Positions 1 to 8,895 of a DNA stretch of 59,830 nucleotides are shown here, piece by piece (the stretch's first letter is position 1; each line of letters opens with the position of its first letter). The DNA comes from Legionella impletisoli (GTDB taxonomy: Bacteria; Pseudomonadota; Gammaproteobacteria; Legionellales; Legionellaceae). The stretch spans positions 1 to 59,830 of the forward strand of contig NZ_CAAAIA010000013.1 in assembly GCF_900639875.1 (NCBI RefSeq), written 5' to 3'. The notes below the pieces were generated by a model that had not been told where the DNA came from, did not search any database, and worked only from the letters and a program-made list of their open reading frames with translations. Made by a program: the position numbers and the translations under genes.

Positions 1-78
1 CTCGATTTATTAGAACGATATGACCCAGGAGAACTTAAACAAATGCTTCGCCAAATAATAGGAGAAGCATTTGTGTAG
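1..78 (+). CDS. 3' end of an unidentified protein gene (partial)
   Basis: The first frame is open from base 1 and stops with TAG at 76-78, giving a 25-residue C-terminus that ends GEAFV. It is followed directly by a repeat array, as expected at a gene end. The start lies outside the window. The fragment is too short to assign a family, and it could be a chance open stretch. Confidence 0.4.
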   Translation, partial: LDLLERYDPGELKQMLRQIIGEAFV

Positions 79-79
79 A

Positions 80-450
80 TACCTATGGCTTTAAGCACAG
101 CACCCATGCTAGAAACCCTCAAATCTGACCATATTGCGGTCAAAATCACTGTGCGTAGACGTGAATAAGTTAATGTTTGAAACACAACCTACCTGCTGTG
201 CTTTAAGCACAGTACCCATGCTAGAAACCATCAAATCTGGCCATACTGCCAGTCAAAATCACCGTGCATAGACGTAAATAAGTTAATGTTTGAAACACAA
301 CCTACCTCCTGTGCTTTAAGCACAGCCCCATGCTAGAAACCATCAAATCTGACCATACTGCCGTCAAAATCACCGTGCATAGACGTAAATAAGTTAATGT
401 TTGAAACACAACCTACCTGCTGTGCTTTAAGCACAGCATCCATGCTAGGA
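80..450 (+). repeat. Tandem dual-palindrome repeat array, left copy
   Basis: Four copies of a unit marked by TTAAGCACAG begin at 91, 203, 316 and 427, so the period is 111-113 bases. Each complete unit has a palindrome with arms TGCTGTGCTT and AAGCACAGCA around one T, then a degenerate second element (GCGGTCAAAATCACYGTGC). Flanks read ACCTACCT. The same family recurs near 42.8-43.1, 58.4-58.8 and 59.5-59.7 kb. No gene is seen between 79 and 494; the array fills the gap up to the 3' end of uvrB. Confidence 0.85.
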
Positions 451-494
451 AATCAAAATTATAAAAGATGCGACACTCAAAATTGTGAGATGTC

Positions 495-2483
495 TTACTG
501 CTTCAACTGTTCCTTTAAAGCCAGCAGCTCATCTCGTACCACCGCTGCTTGCTCAAATTCCATATTTTCAGCATGTGCATACATTTGTTTTTCTAAGACT
601 TTAATTCGCTTAGCTAATTGTTCAGGATTAAGAAGTTCATAAACGCGAGGCTCTTCTTTGATGGTGTATTTACGCCCTCTTCCGGGAGTCGCTTCCATAA
701 TGTCGGTGACCGATTTTTTAATCGTTTTAGGGGTAATATCGTGTGCTTTGTTATAAGCTTTTTGTTTATCACGGCGACGCTTGGTTTCTTCAATGGCGCG
801 CTCCATAGAGCCAGTCATTCTATCGGCATATAAAATCGCACGACCTTTAATGTTACGCGCAGCACGGCCAATGGTTTGAATCAGCGAGCGCTCGGAGCGT
901 AAAAAACCTTCTTTATCGGCATCAAGAATTGCCACCAACGCAACTTCTGGCATATCAAGCCCTTCGCGAAGCAAGTTAATGCCCACTAATACATCAAATT
1001 CACCGAGCCTTAACTCACGTATAATTTCAACCCGCTCCACGGTATCAATGTCTGCATGAAGATAACGCACTTTAATGCCATGCTCATGTAGATATTCAGT
1101 TAAGTCTTCGGCCATGCGCTTTGTTAAAGTCGTTACCAAAACCCGCTCGCCTTCAGCGGCAACCTGGTGAATTTCCGATAATAAATCATCCACTTGATTT
1201 TTCACCGGGCGAACGATCACTTCTGGATCAACCAGTCCCGTCGGCCTTACGACTTGTTCCGCCACATTATCGGCTTTTTCCTGCTCATAGGGGCCAGGAG
1301 TGGCAGAAACGTAAATGGTTTGAGGCGATCGCTCAATAAATTCTTCAAACCGCATGGGACGATTATCTAATGCGGAAGGCAAACGAAATCCATAATGAAC
1401 GAGCGTTTCTTTGCGAGCGCGATCGCCGCGATACATCCCTCCTATTTGCGGGACCGTGACATGCGATTCATCAATGACCAAAAGCGCATCCGCAGGTAGA
1501 TAATCAAATAACGTCGGTGGAGGCTCGCCGCTTTGACGCCCAGATAAATAGCGTGAGTAATTTTCAATACCTGAGCAATATCCAAGCTCAAGCATCATTT
1601 CAATATCAAAATTGGTGCGTTGTTCCAGTCGCTGCGCTTCAAGAAGTTTTCCCTCTTTTCGAAACTCGGCGAGCCGCTCTTGTAATTCTTCTTTAACGAG
1701 ATCAATAGTTTTTAAAATTCGTTCTCGTGGTGTCACATAGTGTGTTTTAGGAAAAATGGTGATTCTTGGTAAGCGCTGAAGCACCTCACCGGTTAAAGGA
1801 TCAAATGTGGCAATGTTTTCTACTTCATCATCAAACAATTCAATGCGCACCGCATCTTTTTCAGCATCCGCTGGGAAAATATCGATCACATCACCGTGAA
1901 CCCGAAATTGCCCACGAGAAAGCGTTTGCGGGCTGCGAATGTATTGCATTTCAGCAAGTCGCCTTAAAATTTTACGCTGATCGCATTGTTCTTTACGAGA
2001 CACATGTAATACCATACGCAAGTACGAATCGGGATCACCTAATCCATAAATAGCGGAAACGGTGGCAACAATGATGGCGTCTTTGCGCTCAATGAGTGCC
2101 TTGGTTGCTGACAAGCGCATTTGTTCAATGTGCTCATTAATGGATGCATCTTTCTCAATGAAAGTATCTGAAGCAGGAACATAGGCTTCCGGTTGGTAAT
2201 AATCATAATAAGAAACAAAATACTCGACTGCATTTTCTGGAAAGAATTGTTTAAATTCTCCATAAAGTTGTGCGGCCAAGGTTTTATTAGGTGCCATCAC
2301 AAGCGTTGGCTTTTGCACTGCCTGAATAACATGGGCAATAGAATAGGTTTTACCAGAACCCGTTACACCTAATAAGGTTTGACGAGCCAAGCCCGATTCA
2401 ATGCCTTCCACGAGCGAGGCAATTGCTATGGGTTGATCCCCTGCAGGCTGATAACTTGAGTGAATTTTAAATAACTTTTTCAT
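495..2483 (-). CDS. uvrB: UvrABC system protein B
   Basis: This is the damage-verification helicase of nucleotide excision repair. It is loaded by UvrA, and it then recruits UvrC for dual incision. At 662 residues it has the normal family length. Walker A GVTGSGKT is at residues 39-46, followed by the Tyr-rich beta-hairpin that locks onto the damaged strand ([15 protein letters not shown], about residues 95-110), the DESH box and an SATP helicase motif. A C-terminal UVR coiled coil ([19 protein letters not shown]) would bind UvrA or UvrC. It is transcribed divergently from the aminotransferase gene with only 29 bases between the two starts, so the promoters must overlap. Confidence 0.98.
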   Translation of the reverse strand: MKKLFKIHSSYQPAGDQPIAIASLVEGIESGLARQTLLGVTGSGKTYSIAHVIQAVQKPTLVMAPNKTLAAQLYGEFKQFFPENAVEYFVSYYDYYQPEAYVPASDTFIEKDASINEHIEQMRLSATKALIERKDAIIVATVSAIYGLGDPDSYLRMVLHVSRKEQCDQRKILRRLAEMQYIRSPQTLSRGQFRVHGDVIDIFPADAEKDAVRIELFDDEVENIATFDPLTGEVLQRLPRITIFPKTHYVTPRERILKTIDLVKEELQERLAEFRKEGKLLEAQRLEQRTNFDIEMMLELGYCSGIENYSRYLSGRQSGEPPPTLFDYLPADALLVIDESHVTVPQIGGMYRGDRARKETLVHYGFRLPSALDNRPMRFEEFIERSPQTIYVSATPGPYEQEKADNVAEQVVRPTGLVDPEVIVRPVKNQVDDLLSEIHQVAAEGERVLVTTLTKRMAEDLTEYLHEHGIKVRYLHADIDTVERVEIIRELRLGEFDVLVGINLLREGLDMPEVALVAILDADKEGFLRSERSLIQTIGRAARNIKGRAILYADRMTGSMERAIEETKRRRDKQKAYNKAHDITPKTIKKSVTDIMEATPGRGRKYTIKEEPRVYELLNPEQLAKRIKVLEKQMYAHAENMEFEQAAVVRDELLALKEQLKQ

Positions 2484-2512
2484 TATATGAACTTTATCAT
2501 AGGAGCAAACGG

Positions 2513-3694
2513 ATGGATATTGTACTGGCTTCCCGCATACAGCAAGTTAAACCATCACCAACCTTGGCTGTGGCTGCAAAAGCATCGCAAATGAAAGCAG
2601 AAGGCCACGATGTCATTGGTCTTGGCACAGGTGAACCGGATTTCGATACACCTGAACATATCAAAAAAGCAGCCATTGCAGCCATTAACCACGGTTTTAC
2701 TAAGTATACACCAGTTGACGGCATTCCTGACTTAAAAAAAGCCATCCAGAACAAATTTAAAGAAGACAATGGTCTTGATTACGAGCTCAATCAAATTCTA
2801 GTATCCGTAGGTGGAAAGCAAAGCATTTATAACCTTTGCCAAGCTTATTTAAATCCAGGCGATGAAGTGATCATTCCGGCGCCTTATTGGGTTTCTTACC
2901 CAGATATGGTGCTGTTAGCTGAAGCGACGCCCGTAATCATCTCGGCACCTTCCTCTCAACGCTATAAAATTACGCCTCAGCAATTAGAAGAAGCCATTAC
3001 CCCCAAAACACGCTTGTTTTTTATTAATAGCCCATCGAATCCCTCAGGCATAGCATACACCTATGAAGAGCTGAAAGCCTTAGGCGAGGTGCTCAAAAAA
3101 CATCCAAATATTTTAATTGCAACCGACGACATGTATGAACACATTCTTTGGTCGCAACCCTTCGTTAATATTTTAGATGCATGTCCTGAGCTTTATGATC
3201 AAACCATCGTCTTAAATGGTGTATCGAAAGCCTATTCCATGACTGGCTGGCGCATTGGTTATGCAGGTGGACCTAAAGCATTAATTTCCGCGATGAAAAC
3301 CGTGCAATCACAATCCACCTCAAACCCATGCTCAATTGCTCAAAAAGCAGCAGTCGCAGCATTAACGGGTGGCAATGCGACCGTAAGAGAAATGGTTAAA
3401 GCCTTCCATGAGCGCCATAATTATGTGGTCAAACGCTTAAACGACATTCCAGGCGTCGAAGTCATTCCTGCCGACGGAACATTTTACATTTTCCCGAACG
3501 TTCAAGGCATTATTGACCGACGAGGATTTGCAAATGATCTAGAATTCGCTGATCGCTTATTACAAGACGTTGGTGTCGCACTAGTCCCAGGCTCCGCCTT
3601 CGGCAGCGAAGGCTGCATCCGCATATCCTTTGCCACCAGCATGGATATTTTGCGCGACGCCATGGATAGATTGCAAAAATTTTCAGAAAAATAA
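2513..3694 (+). CDS. aspC: Pyridoxal-phosphate aminotransferase, aspartate aminotransferase type
   Basis: A fold-type I class I/II aminotransferase of 393 residues, likely interconverting aspartate/2-oxoglutarate and oxaloacetate/glutamate in the cytoplasm. The PLP-binding lysine is K239 in the motif [19 protein letters not shown]176 in SPSNPSG and D206 in ATDDMYE match the PLP ring-binding positions, and a C-terminal RISFA carries the arginine that holds the substrate carboxylate. The sequence is of the AspB/Iγ kind found in Legionella and Bacillus rather than enteric AspC. The ATG has an AGGAG ribosome site at 2501-2505. Other prephenate or branched amino-acid substrates cannot be excluded. 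Confidence 0.93.
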   Translation: MDIVLASRIQQVKPSPTLAVAAKASQMKAEGHDVIGLGTGEPDFDTPEHIKKAAIAAINHGFTKYTPVDGIPDLKKAIQNKFKEDNGLDYELNQILVSVGGKQSIYNLCQAYLNPGDEVIIPAPYWVSYPDMVLLAEATPVIISAPSSQRYKITPQQLEEAITPKTRLFFINSPSNPSGIAYTYEELKALGEVLKKHPNILIATDDMYEHILWSQPFVNILDACPELYDQTIVLNGVSKAYSMTGWRIGYAGGPKALISAMKTVQSQSTSNPCSIAQKAAVAALTGGNATVREMVKAFHERHNYVVKRLNDIPGVEVIPADGTFYIFPNVQGIIDRRGFANDLEFADRLLQDVGVALVPGSAFGSEGCIRISFATSMDILRDAMDRLQKFSEK

Positions 3695-3752
3695 AGAAAT
3701 TCCCAAAACACCCTTGACCTCCACGCGGAATCGATTTAAGATTCCGCCTCAT

Positions 3753-3828
3753 TCCCCGGTAGCTCAGTCGGTAGAGCGGATGACTGTTAATCATTAGGTC
3801 GGCGGTTCGAGCCCGTCCCGGGGAGCCA
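3753..3828 (+). tRNA. tRNA-Asn (anticodon GTT)
   Basis: A 76-nt cloverleaf with acceptor arms TCCCCGG and CCGGGGA, the D-arm AGCTCAGTCGGTAGAGC, the anticodon loop CTGTTAA (GTT at 3786-3788) and the T-arm GGTTCGAGCC. The encoded 3' end is GCCA. The 3' 46 bases are the integration site of the element downstream; the insertion keeps the tRNA intact. Confidence 0.97.
3783..3828 (+). other. attL: 46-bp att core inside tRNA-Asn
   Basis: The bases from the anticodon-stem A to the terminal CCA are repeated exactly at 15093-15138. This is the classic footprint of tyrosine-recombinase integration into a tRNA 3' end. The crossover probably falls in the anticodon loop or T-arm. Confidence 0.93.
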
Positions 3829-3874
3829 TTTAAATCAATGGCTTACGTGAAATTCATTTCTTACCAATTACACC

Positions 3875-3895
3875 ATGGGGCACTAGCGGGGCATC
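3875..3895 (+). promoter_or_regulatory. Candidate integrase arm-type site pair, left end
   Basis: ATGGGGCACT (3875-3884) and GCGGGGCATC (3886-3895) lie 11 bases apart, start to start, shortly inside attL. Two exact or near copies with the same spacing occur upstream of the integrase (6312-6332) and inside attR (14957-14977). A further GGGGCACT is at 3951-3958. Binding by the integrase N-terminal domain is inferred. Confidence 0.6.
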
Positions 3896-4032
3896 TGGTG
3901 ATAGCAGATAGCAACAATTGACAATAAAAAGCGGGGCTTTCCCAATTACGGGGGCACTTCAATCAACCGCACAACACTCTAACTCTTCATCTATAATTTT
4001 CAAAATTTCGGCTCTTCCCCATTTTCTTCTTT

Positions 4033-4992
4033 CTACTTAAAAACAATAAACTTAAGACATAAAAGTATGAATATCATCCAGAGAGGGAAAGCCAAGGTTC
4101 CTTTAATGCTTTCAAGGCTTGTTAATATCGCTAAAAGCTTCTCATTTTGTTTTGATTCAAGGATTTCCTTTTTCTCATCTTCTTTCTCTTCCTCTACGTC
4201 ATCAAAGAGCTCATCAATATTTATACCTCTTAAATCTTGTTTTATATTTAAACTATTGCGTTGCGTTATTGTCATTTCAAAATCAGTATTACCTAATAGT
4301 CTAGGGGGGGTTATTTTACAATTTTCTGGGGTTTCAACCTTATGATATTTTTCATCAGCTAACACTTTGATGTAATACTCCCCCCCTGATGGTACCCCAC
4401 ATGATGCTGCTGCAGACCATTTTGAATAAAGCCCAGATGGAGTAGATAACATGATTTCAAATATATCAATACAGTTAGATATTATTAACTCAGAAATATG
4501 ATCAAATTGTTGTTGAGTTAGGGTAAGATCGATAAATATTGAGTCATCAATAGTTTCTTCAAGAAACCCTTCTCCTTCAGTTGTATAACCTACATGACCT
4601 TTGATAAGACATTTTTCTTTGTCATTTGGGTTTTTTATTTTGCTAATATATAATCTGAAATCTTTTATTAATCTGTCAGTTCCAAACATTGAATACATAG
4701 TATCCCTTTTTAACACCTTGCCATCATTGCAATAGCCAGGGTGCAAAACTCCTCTAATACTTTCACTTTCTACTCTTGGCTCTTTTTCTTCTTCAACTTC
4801 TTCACTATTGGATGACGCCTCAATTTGTAAAAAATAATGGTGGCGAAGCTCGCTTGCTGTAAAATATAAGAATTCACATTCTAAGGGGATATAATCGCTT
4901 CGTTTTGAACCTTCTCTTATAGACCATGGAAAATCGTTGGAATCCTCTGAATTTTCAACAAGCAGGATTTTGTGCTTTAAGTTATAATCCAC
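4033..4992 (-). CDS. Unknown protein with C-terminal membrane anchor
   Basis: I do not recognise a family. The 319-residue product starts at a GTG with a very good GGAGGG ribosome site seven bases upstream. It is acidic, with Glu/Ser-rich stretches at about residues 62-75 and a Glu/Lys-rich probable coiled coil around 265-290. One hydrophobic helix (FPLWMIFILLCLKFIVF) forms the extreme C-terminus, so it should be tail-anchored with its bulk in the cytoplasm. It is the last gene before attL and reads towards it, downstream of three other small minus-strand genes. The position and AT-richness mark it as island cargo. Confidence 0.75.
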   Translation of the reverse strand: MDYNLKHKILLVENSEDSNDFPWSIREGSKRSDYIPLECEFLYFTASELRHHYFLQIEASSNSEEVEEEKEPRVESESIRGVLHPGYCNDGKVLKRDTMYSMFGTDRLIKDFRLYISKIKNPNDKEKCLIKGHVGYTTEGEGFLEETIDDSIFIDLTLTQQQFDHISELIISNCIDIFEIMLSTPSGLYSKWSAAASCGVPSGGEYYIKVLADEKYHKVETPENCKITPPRLLGNTDFEMTITQRNSLNIKQDLRGINIDELFDDVEEEKEDEKKEILESKQNEKLLAILTSLESIKGTLAFPLWMIFILLCLKFIVFK

Positions 4993-5034
4993 TACGAACC
5001 CTCCATAGAATTTTGTCCATATTAACTACTTCTT

Positions 5035-5283
5035 CTAAACGAAAAAATTATTTCTTAAATCGTTTTCAAAATCAGCATGCCAACAACTGGCATCCCCTGT
5101 TTCATAGGTTTTGCTTTTCCCTTTTCTTGAAATTGTTACTTTTCCATAGCTTGGACCGATCGTGTTAGGGGTTATAACATCGTGTTCATTTAAGTTAAAT
5201 TCTTTCGAATTATAACCTCGATCACTACAAATATTTCTGAAATCTTCCAACTCATCGTCAGTTATTGTCTGATAGTTATTCAT
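5035..5283 (-). CDS. Small hypothetical protein
   Basis: The product has 82 residues from an ATG that has an AAGGA ribosome site about eight bases upstream; an in-frame TTG six bases earlier is less likely. The sequence contains GKVTISRKGKSKTYETGD and ends in a polar DFENDLRNNFF segment. It has no signal peptide or membrane segment and would be a small soluble cytoplasmic protein. It lies between two membrane-associated unknowns on the same strand, and it may form part of one transcription unit with them. No function can be given. Confidence 0.6.
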   Translation of the reverse strand: MNNYQTITDDELEDFRNICSDRGYNSKEFNLNEHDVITPNTIGPSYGKVTISRKGKSKTYETGDASCWHADFENDLRNNFFV

Positions 5284-5357
5284 GATCAATCCTTATTTTT
5301 TTGTAATCTTTATATCGTCCGTTTTAGAGCCAAATAACAACTTTAAAAATTATTTTC

Positions 5358-5798
5358 TTAACGGCAGTAAAATTTAGCTATCAGTAAAATTGAAGCAATT
5401 CCAAGGAACAGTAGCTTGATTCCGAAACATATATCTCCGGAACTATTTATCCAGATAGGCCTTATAATTTCTTCCTTTGAATAAATTAGCTTCTTATCCA
5501 GTTTGGCCTCATATAACATAGCCAATTTCTTATTATTCATAGCCAACATGAAATACTGACCAGCATCGGCAATAAAAAAAAAGACTAAAAAAGTTAAAAT
5601 AATCTTCAAATCTAACGATATTCCAGCTGATGGATTACTTAAAAAAAACCAACAGATACCTCCTTCAGCAAAAGCTAGCTGACGACATATACCTGAAAGC
5701 CGCGCAGTATTATTGCCATACACATTCCAAAACTTATCTTTGATTGCCGACTCAATTTTCTCCACTTCTTCTTTCGTTAATTCACTATTATTGCTCAT
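5358..5798 (-). CDS. Small inner-membrane protein of unknown function
   Basis: A 146-residue protein with a charged N-terminal helix (EEVEKIESAIKDKFWNVYGN) and two or three hydrophobic segments (around residues 45-55, 65-85 and 125-142). Its ATG overlaps the stop of the upstream gene in an ATGA arrangement (5795-5798), so the two are translationally coupled and probably act together. The layout, a secreted protein coupled to a membrane protein, suggests an envelope function. No family is recognised. Confidence 0.72.
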   Translation of the reverse strand: MSNNSELTKEEVEKIESAIKDKFWNVYGNNTARLSGICRQLAFAEGGICWFFLSNPSAGISLDLKIILTFLVFFFIADAGQYFMLAMNNKKLAMLYEAKLDKKLIYSKEEIIRPIWINSSGDICFGIKLLFLGIASILLIAKFYCR

Positions 5799-6208
5799 TC
5801 ATAATTCTCCAATTCGCCATTAATTAGAGGTTTATTTTGTGGGCCTTCATTCCCAGTATTTTTTAACAATGGTCGAAGTTGCTTTGCTTGGTTTTCTTTC
5901 AGGAAGCTAGAGGCTTCGTTATTTATTAGGTTTTTATTTGTAAATGGAATTGATACTTCTTTTTCCCCACATTTTTCAGGGCTTTTACATTTTATTGTTG
6001 CAATATAATCACCAGAGACTGATATGGACCAATTAATAGATATGCTGGATTTTGGTAAGCCGTTTTTTTCTAACGAGTTGTATATTTGTTTTTCGACTAA
6101 CTGAAGATCATCAGGGGGGATATATTTATTTTCATCATTAGCATATGAAAGCAAAGAAACTGAGCAAATTAAAATTAAGCTCGCAAGTTTTATAATAAGC
6201 TTTAGCAC
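5795..6208 (-). CDS. Secreted or periplasmic hypothetical protein
   Basis: The 137-residue product begins with a signal peptide (hydrophobic core IIKLASLILICSVSLLSYA, cleavage likely after residue 23). The mature part has a Cys pair (CKSPEKC) that may form a disulfide. Translation starts at a GTG with AAGGAG eight bases upstream. It is the first gene of the minus-strand cluster that runs towards attL and is coupled by a 4-base overlap to a membrane protein gene. No known domain is seen. Confidence 0.72.
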   Translation of the reverse strand: MLKLIIKLASLILICSVSLLSYANDENKYIPPDDLQLVEKQIYNSLEKNGLPKSSISINWSISVSGDYIATIKCKSPEKCGEKEVSIPFTNKNLINNEASSFLKENQAKQLRPLLKNTGNEGPQNKPLINGELENYE

Positions 6209-6311
6209 TATATAAACTCCTTTTTATACAGCTATTAATTTGATAAGTATAGCAAATTCCATTGGTAAAAAACGAAACAAATTGTTGGATATAAATCTAG
6301 AGATTTTCCAT

Positions 6312-6332
6312 AGTGCCCCATGAGTGCCCCAC
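6312..6332 (-). promoter_or_regulatory. Candidate integrase operator: paired arm-type sites
   Basis: AGTGCCCCAT (6312-6321) and AGTGCCCCAC (6323-6332) are the reverse complements of ATGGGGCACT and GTGGGGCACT, found next to attL and attR. The 11-base spacing is the same. They lie about 140 bases upstream of the integrase start, between divergent genes. Integrase autoregulation, or recruitment of a third recombination site, is inferred. Confidence 0.55.
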
Positions 6333-6468
6333 GTAATATTGATATTTGCTGTATGCCTTGTATTTATCAATACATACTGCAATTCACAATATGAATAACA
6401 ATCATAAGTTGCAGAGAAAACGGTTTTGATATAGTGTGCTGTTTTTTTGTAATTTGTTAACAGTTGTT

Positions 6469-7536
6469 ATGGCTAGTATTGAAAAAAGAACATCCAAAGA
6501 AGGTAAAATATCCTATAGGGTCAAAGTTAGGCTAAAGGGATACCCTACTCAAACAGCAACCTTTGATCGCAAGACAGACGCAAGAAAGTGGGTGCAACAA
6601 ACCGAGTCTGCAATGCGAGAAGGCCGCCACTTCAAAACCTCTGAAGCAAAACGTCACACATTGTCCGAGGCAATTGAGCGTTATATTAGCGATGTAATAC
6701 CTACAAAGCCTAAGAGTACAAGGAACCAAGTCGGTCAGTTAAAGTGGTGGCAAAAAAATATTGGAGATTACACTCTAGCAGATATTACACCAGCCTTAAT
6801 CGGCCAATACAGAGATAAATTAGCAAAAACGCCTTCTCAACGAAATGATTCATTAAGCCCGGCAACCATTAATCGCTATCTTGCAGTGCTAAGTCATTTA
6901 TTCACTATAGCAATGAAAGAATGGGGGTGGGTTGAGGAAAACCCTTTAAGAAAGGTTACTAAGCCTAAAGAATCTAATGGTCGTGTCCGATTTTTAGATG
7001 ATCATGAGCGAGCGCTATTTTTATCTGAGTGTAAAAAAAGTGAAAGCCCCTATTTATATATCGCGGCAGTACTGGCGTTATCCACTGGTGGCAGAAGAAT
7101 GGAAATAATGGGTTTACGCTGGAAAGATGTTGATTTGAATAGAGGGGTGATAACCCTGCATGAAACAAAAAATGGTGAACGAAGGGTTCTGCCTTTAGCA
7201 GGCCATGCGCTTGAACTAATGAAGGAACACTCAAAACTAAGACATGTAAACTGTGATTTTGTTTTTCCAAGCCACAATCTTAAAAAACCTATCGATCTAA
7301 GGACTCCCTTTGAAACAGCTTTAAAAAGAGCAGGTATTACTGATTTTCGTTGGCACGATCTTCGACATAGTTGTGCTTCGTATCTGGCAATGAACGGCGC
7401 AAGCCTTGCTGAAATTGCTGAAATTTTAGGGCATAAAACACTGCAAATGGTTAAACGATATGCACATTTATCTGATGCCCATACAAGCAAAGTTGTTGCG
7501 AATATGAACAATAAAATTTTTGGTGAAAAGGTATGA
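6469..7536 (+). CDS. int: Tyrosine-type site-specific integrase
   Basis: This protein integrates and excises the island at tRNA-Asn. Numbering from the ATG at 6469 (355 residues), the N-terminal arm-binding segment MASIEKRTSKEGKISYRVKV is followed by a SAM-like core-binding domain (about 60-155). The catalytic domain has R209 (STGGRRMEIMGLRW), K234, H296/R299 (WHDLRHS), H322 (LGH) and nucleophile Y331 (VKRYAHL), so all six expected residues are present. An in-frame GTG at 6436 would add 11 hydrophobic residues not typical of the family, so the ATG is preferred. Its stop overlaps the next gene by four bases. Confidence 0.96.
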   Translation: MASIEKRTSKEGKISYRVKVRLKGYPTQTATFDRKTDARKWVQQTESAMREGRHFKTSEAKRHTLSEAIERYISDVIPTKPKSTRNQVGQLKWWQKNIGDYTLADITPALIGQYRDKLAKTPSQRNDSLSPATINRYLAVLSHLFTIAMKEWGWVEENPLRKVTKPKESNGRVRFLDDHERALFLSECKKSESPYLYIAAVLALSTGGRRMEIMGLRWKDVDLNRGVITLHETKNGERRVLPLAGHALELMKEHSKLRHVNCDFVFPSHNLKKPIDLRTPFETALKRAGITDFRWHDLRHSCASYLAMNGASLAEIAEILGHKTLQMVKRYAHLSDAHTSKVVANMNNKIFGEKV

Positions 7537-8408
7537 CCTTTGATTTCCCTTTAAAATTCTCATCATCGCGCTATGGTGATCTCATAAATAAGATATTTAG
7601 GCACATCTATCCTGTTGATTACAGCAAATGGCAAAATATACGCATGATGAGTCTACTGGAATTTGCTTGCCTCTCAGCAGGCTTTGAACCAGCTCATACT
7701 GGATCATTGGATAGTTTTATTAATGAATTAAATGAAGCACTACACAATCTTGATAGCAATGAACTAAGATCGAATGCGCTTAGGCTTGATGACGATATAG
7801 TCAATAAATTTGCTAAATTTAATCGCGCCTATGCTGGTCGAGATGGATTAGATGTGTATGAAAAAATATTAAGCAATTCCAACTGTTTATTAAGCTATGC
7901 AGAAGTCATTTCCCGAGAGGCTATATTAATTAGTGAAGATGAGCGTAAGTTATATTCAATACCTAAATCTAATATTGAAATGTGGAGAACAGGTTTTTTA
8001 ATTTGCTGGGCTAAAGGGCTACCTAATTTAAAAATTCCAAATGAAATAATAGCTTTTGACAAAGGTTTCGATAAAGAAAATGAAGCTTTAATAAAACAGT
8101 TGGTAACATTAGATCAAAATACTCTTTTGCATGAAGGCTGGTTTAATACAAATGCTTGTAGAGCTCCAAAATTATCTGCTTTGATTGATGGCTATGTTCA
8201 GGAAGAAAAGCTTGTAGCTTCTAAAAATAATAGGAATTTTTCGACAGGCAATATTGCCAAATATATTAAGAAAAATTTTGAGATAGTTAACCCAAATGAT
8301 TCCGATGAAGAAAATTTTGTAAAAAAATTATCAGAAGTTGCAACCATTGAGCCAAAAGGGATTAGCTTAAAAAAAAGAGCCCCAAACAAAATAATTAAAA
8401 ATCAGTAA
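7533..8408 (+). CDS. Unknown protein coupled to the integrase
   Basis: The 291-residue product starts at an ATG that overlaps the integrase stop (ATGA, 7533-7536), which implies joint translation. The protein is soluble, without signal or membrane segments, and ends in a basic tail (SLKKRAPNKIIKNQ) that could touch DNA. A role in recombination directionality or island regulation is possible from position only. No family is recognised. Confidence 0.75.
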   Translation: MTFDFPLKFSSSRYGDLINKIFRHIYPVDYSKWQNIRMMSLLEFACLSAGFEPAHTGSLDSFINELNEALHNLDSNELRSNALRLDDDIVNKFAKFNRAYAGRDGLDVYEKILSNSNCLLSYAEVISREAILISEDERKLYSIPKSNIEMWRTGFLICWAKGLPNLKIPNEIIAFDKGFDKENEALIKQLVTLDQNTLLHEGWFNTNACRAPKLSALIDGYVQEEKLVASKNNRNFSTGNIAKYIKKNFEIVNPNDSDEENFVKKLSEVATIEPKGISLKKRAPNKIIKNQ

Positions 8409-8432
8409 GTTAATCAACGATATTAATTAGCC

Positions 8433-8447
8433 CCCCTAATTTAGGGG
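8433..8447 (+). terminator. Possible weak terminator after the int operon
   Basis: Arms CCCCT and AGGGG close a 5-base loop shortly after the stop at 8408. No T-run follows, so factor-independent termination is doubtful. Confidence 0.25.
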
Positions 8448-8544
8448 CCCATAGTTATCTAGAATTACTGTCTTTTCATCAACAATAATTCATCTCGAAA
8501 GATCACAAACCCCAGTGATTCTATTTAATTTTACGAGGTGACAT

Positions 8545-8748
8545 ATGAACAACCAACAAAAAATCCCTTCACTCTATACAGTTAAACAGTTCTGTGAAAA
8601 GCATCCAGCTTTTACCCATGGTGGTATTAGACACCATATCTTTCATGCCTCTACAAACGGCTTAGACGACATGAGCGTGATAGTGAGAAATGGGAGGAGA
8701 GTATTAATTGATGAAGCTGCTTTCTTTGAGTGGTTAATGAATCAATGA
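8545..8748 (+). CDS. AlpA-like helix-turn-helix regulator
   Basis: A 67-residue protein of the small winged-helix type found next to primase genes in genomic islands. The pattern is YTVKQFCEKHPAFTHGGIRHHIF followed by VRNGRRVLIDEAAFFEWL, in which the second half is the usual wing ending in a Trp helix. Such proteins switch on island excision or replication genes. The ATG is preceded by GAGGTGA. The stop overlaps the start of a short coupled frame, and then the primase-helicase gene follows, so this gene heads the replication operon. Confidence 0.8.
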   Translation: MNNQQKIPSLYTVKQFCEKHPAFTHGGIRHHIFHASTNGLDDMSVIVRNGRRVLIDEAAFFEWLMNQ

Positions 8749-8894
8749 ATATAGGATTAGTCGAGGGCCAAAATAAAAACCCAGACAAAGAAGCTATTTC
8801 AACAGGGATTAACGCCCACCCAATCAAGAGAAAAGCGTTAATCATCAAACTTTGGATTTTAGGGGGTGACCTCTCCCTTTTGTTAAGGACTTAA
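8745..8894 (+). CDS. Short coupled ORF between regulator and primase (49 aa)
   Basis: The ATG at 8745 overlaps the TGA of the AlpA-like gene (ATGA), and its TAA ends one base before the ATG of the primase gene. The 49-residue frame thus exactly bridges the two genes. The product has a polar N-terminus and ends KLWILGGDLSLLLRT. It may be a real small protein, a leader that couples translation of the primase, or both. No family can be named with confidence. Confidence 0.55.
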   Translation: MNIGLVEGQNKNPDKEAISTGINAHPIKRKALIIKLWILGGDLSLLLRT

Positions 8895-8895
8895 C

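Noticed and set aside
80..450. CRISPR array
   Set aside because: The repeated unit is the full 112 bases without unique spacers, and no cas gene is present. The same holds for the 115-base, 36-base and 25-base arrays.
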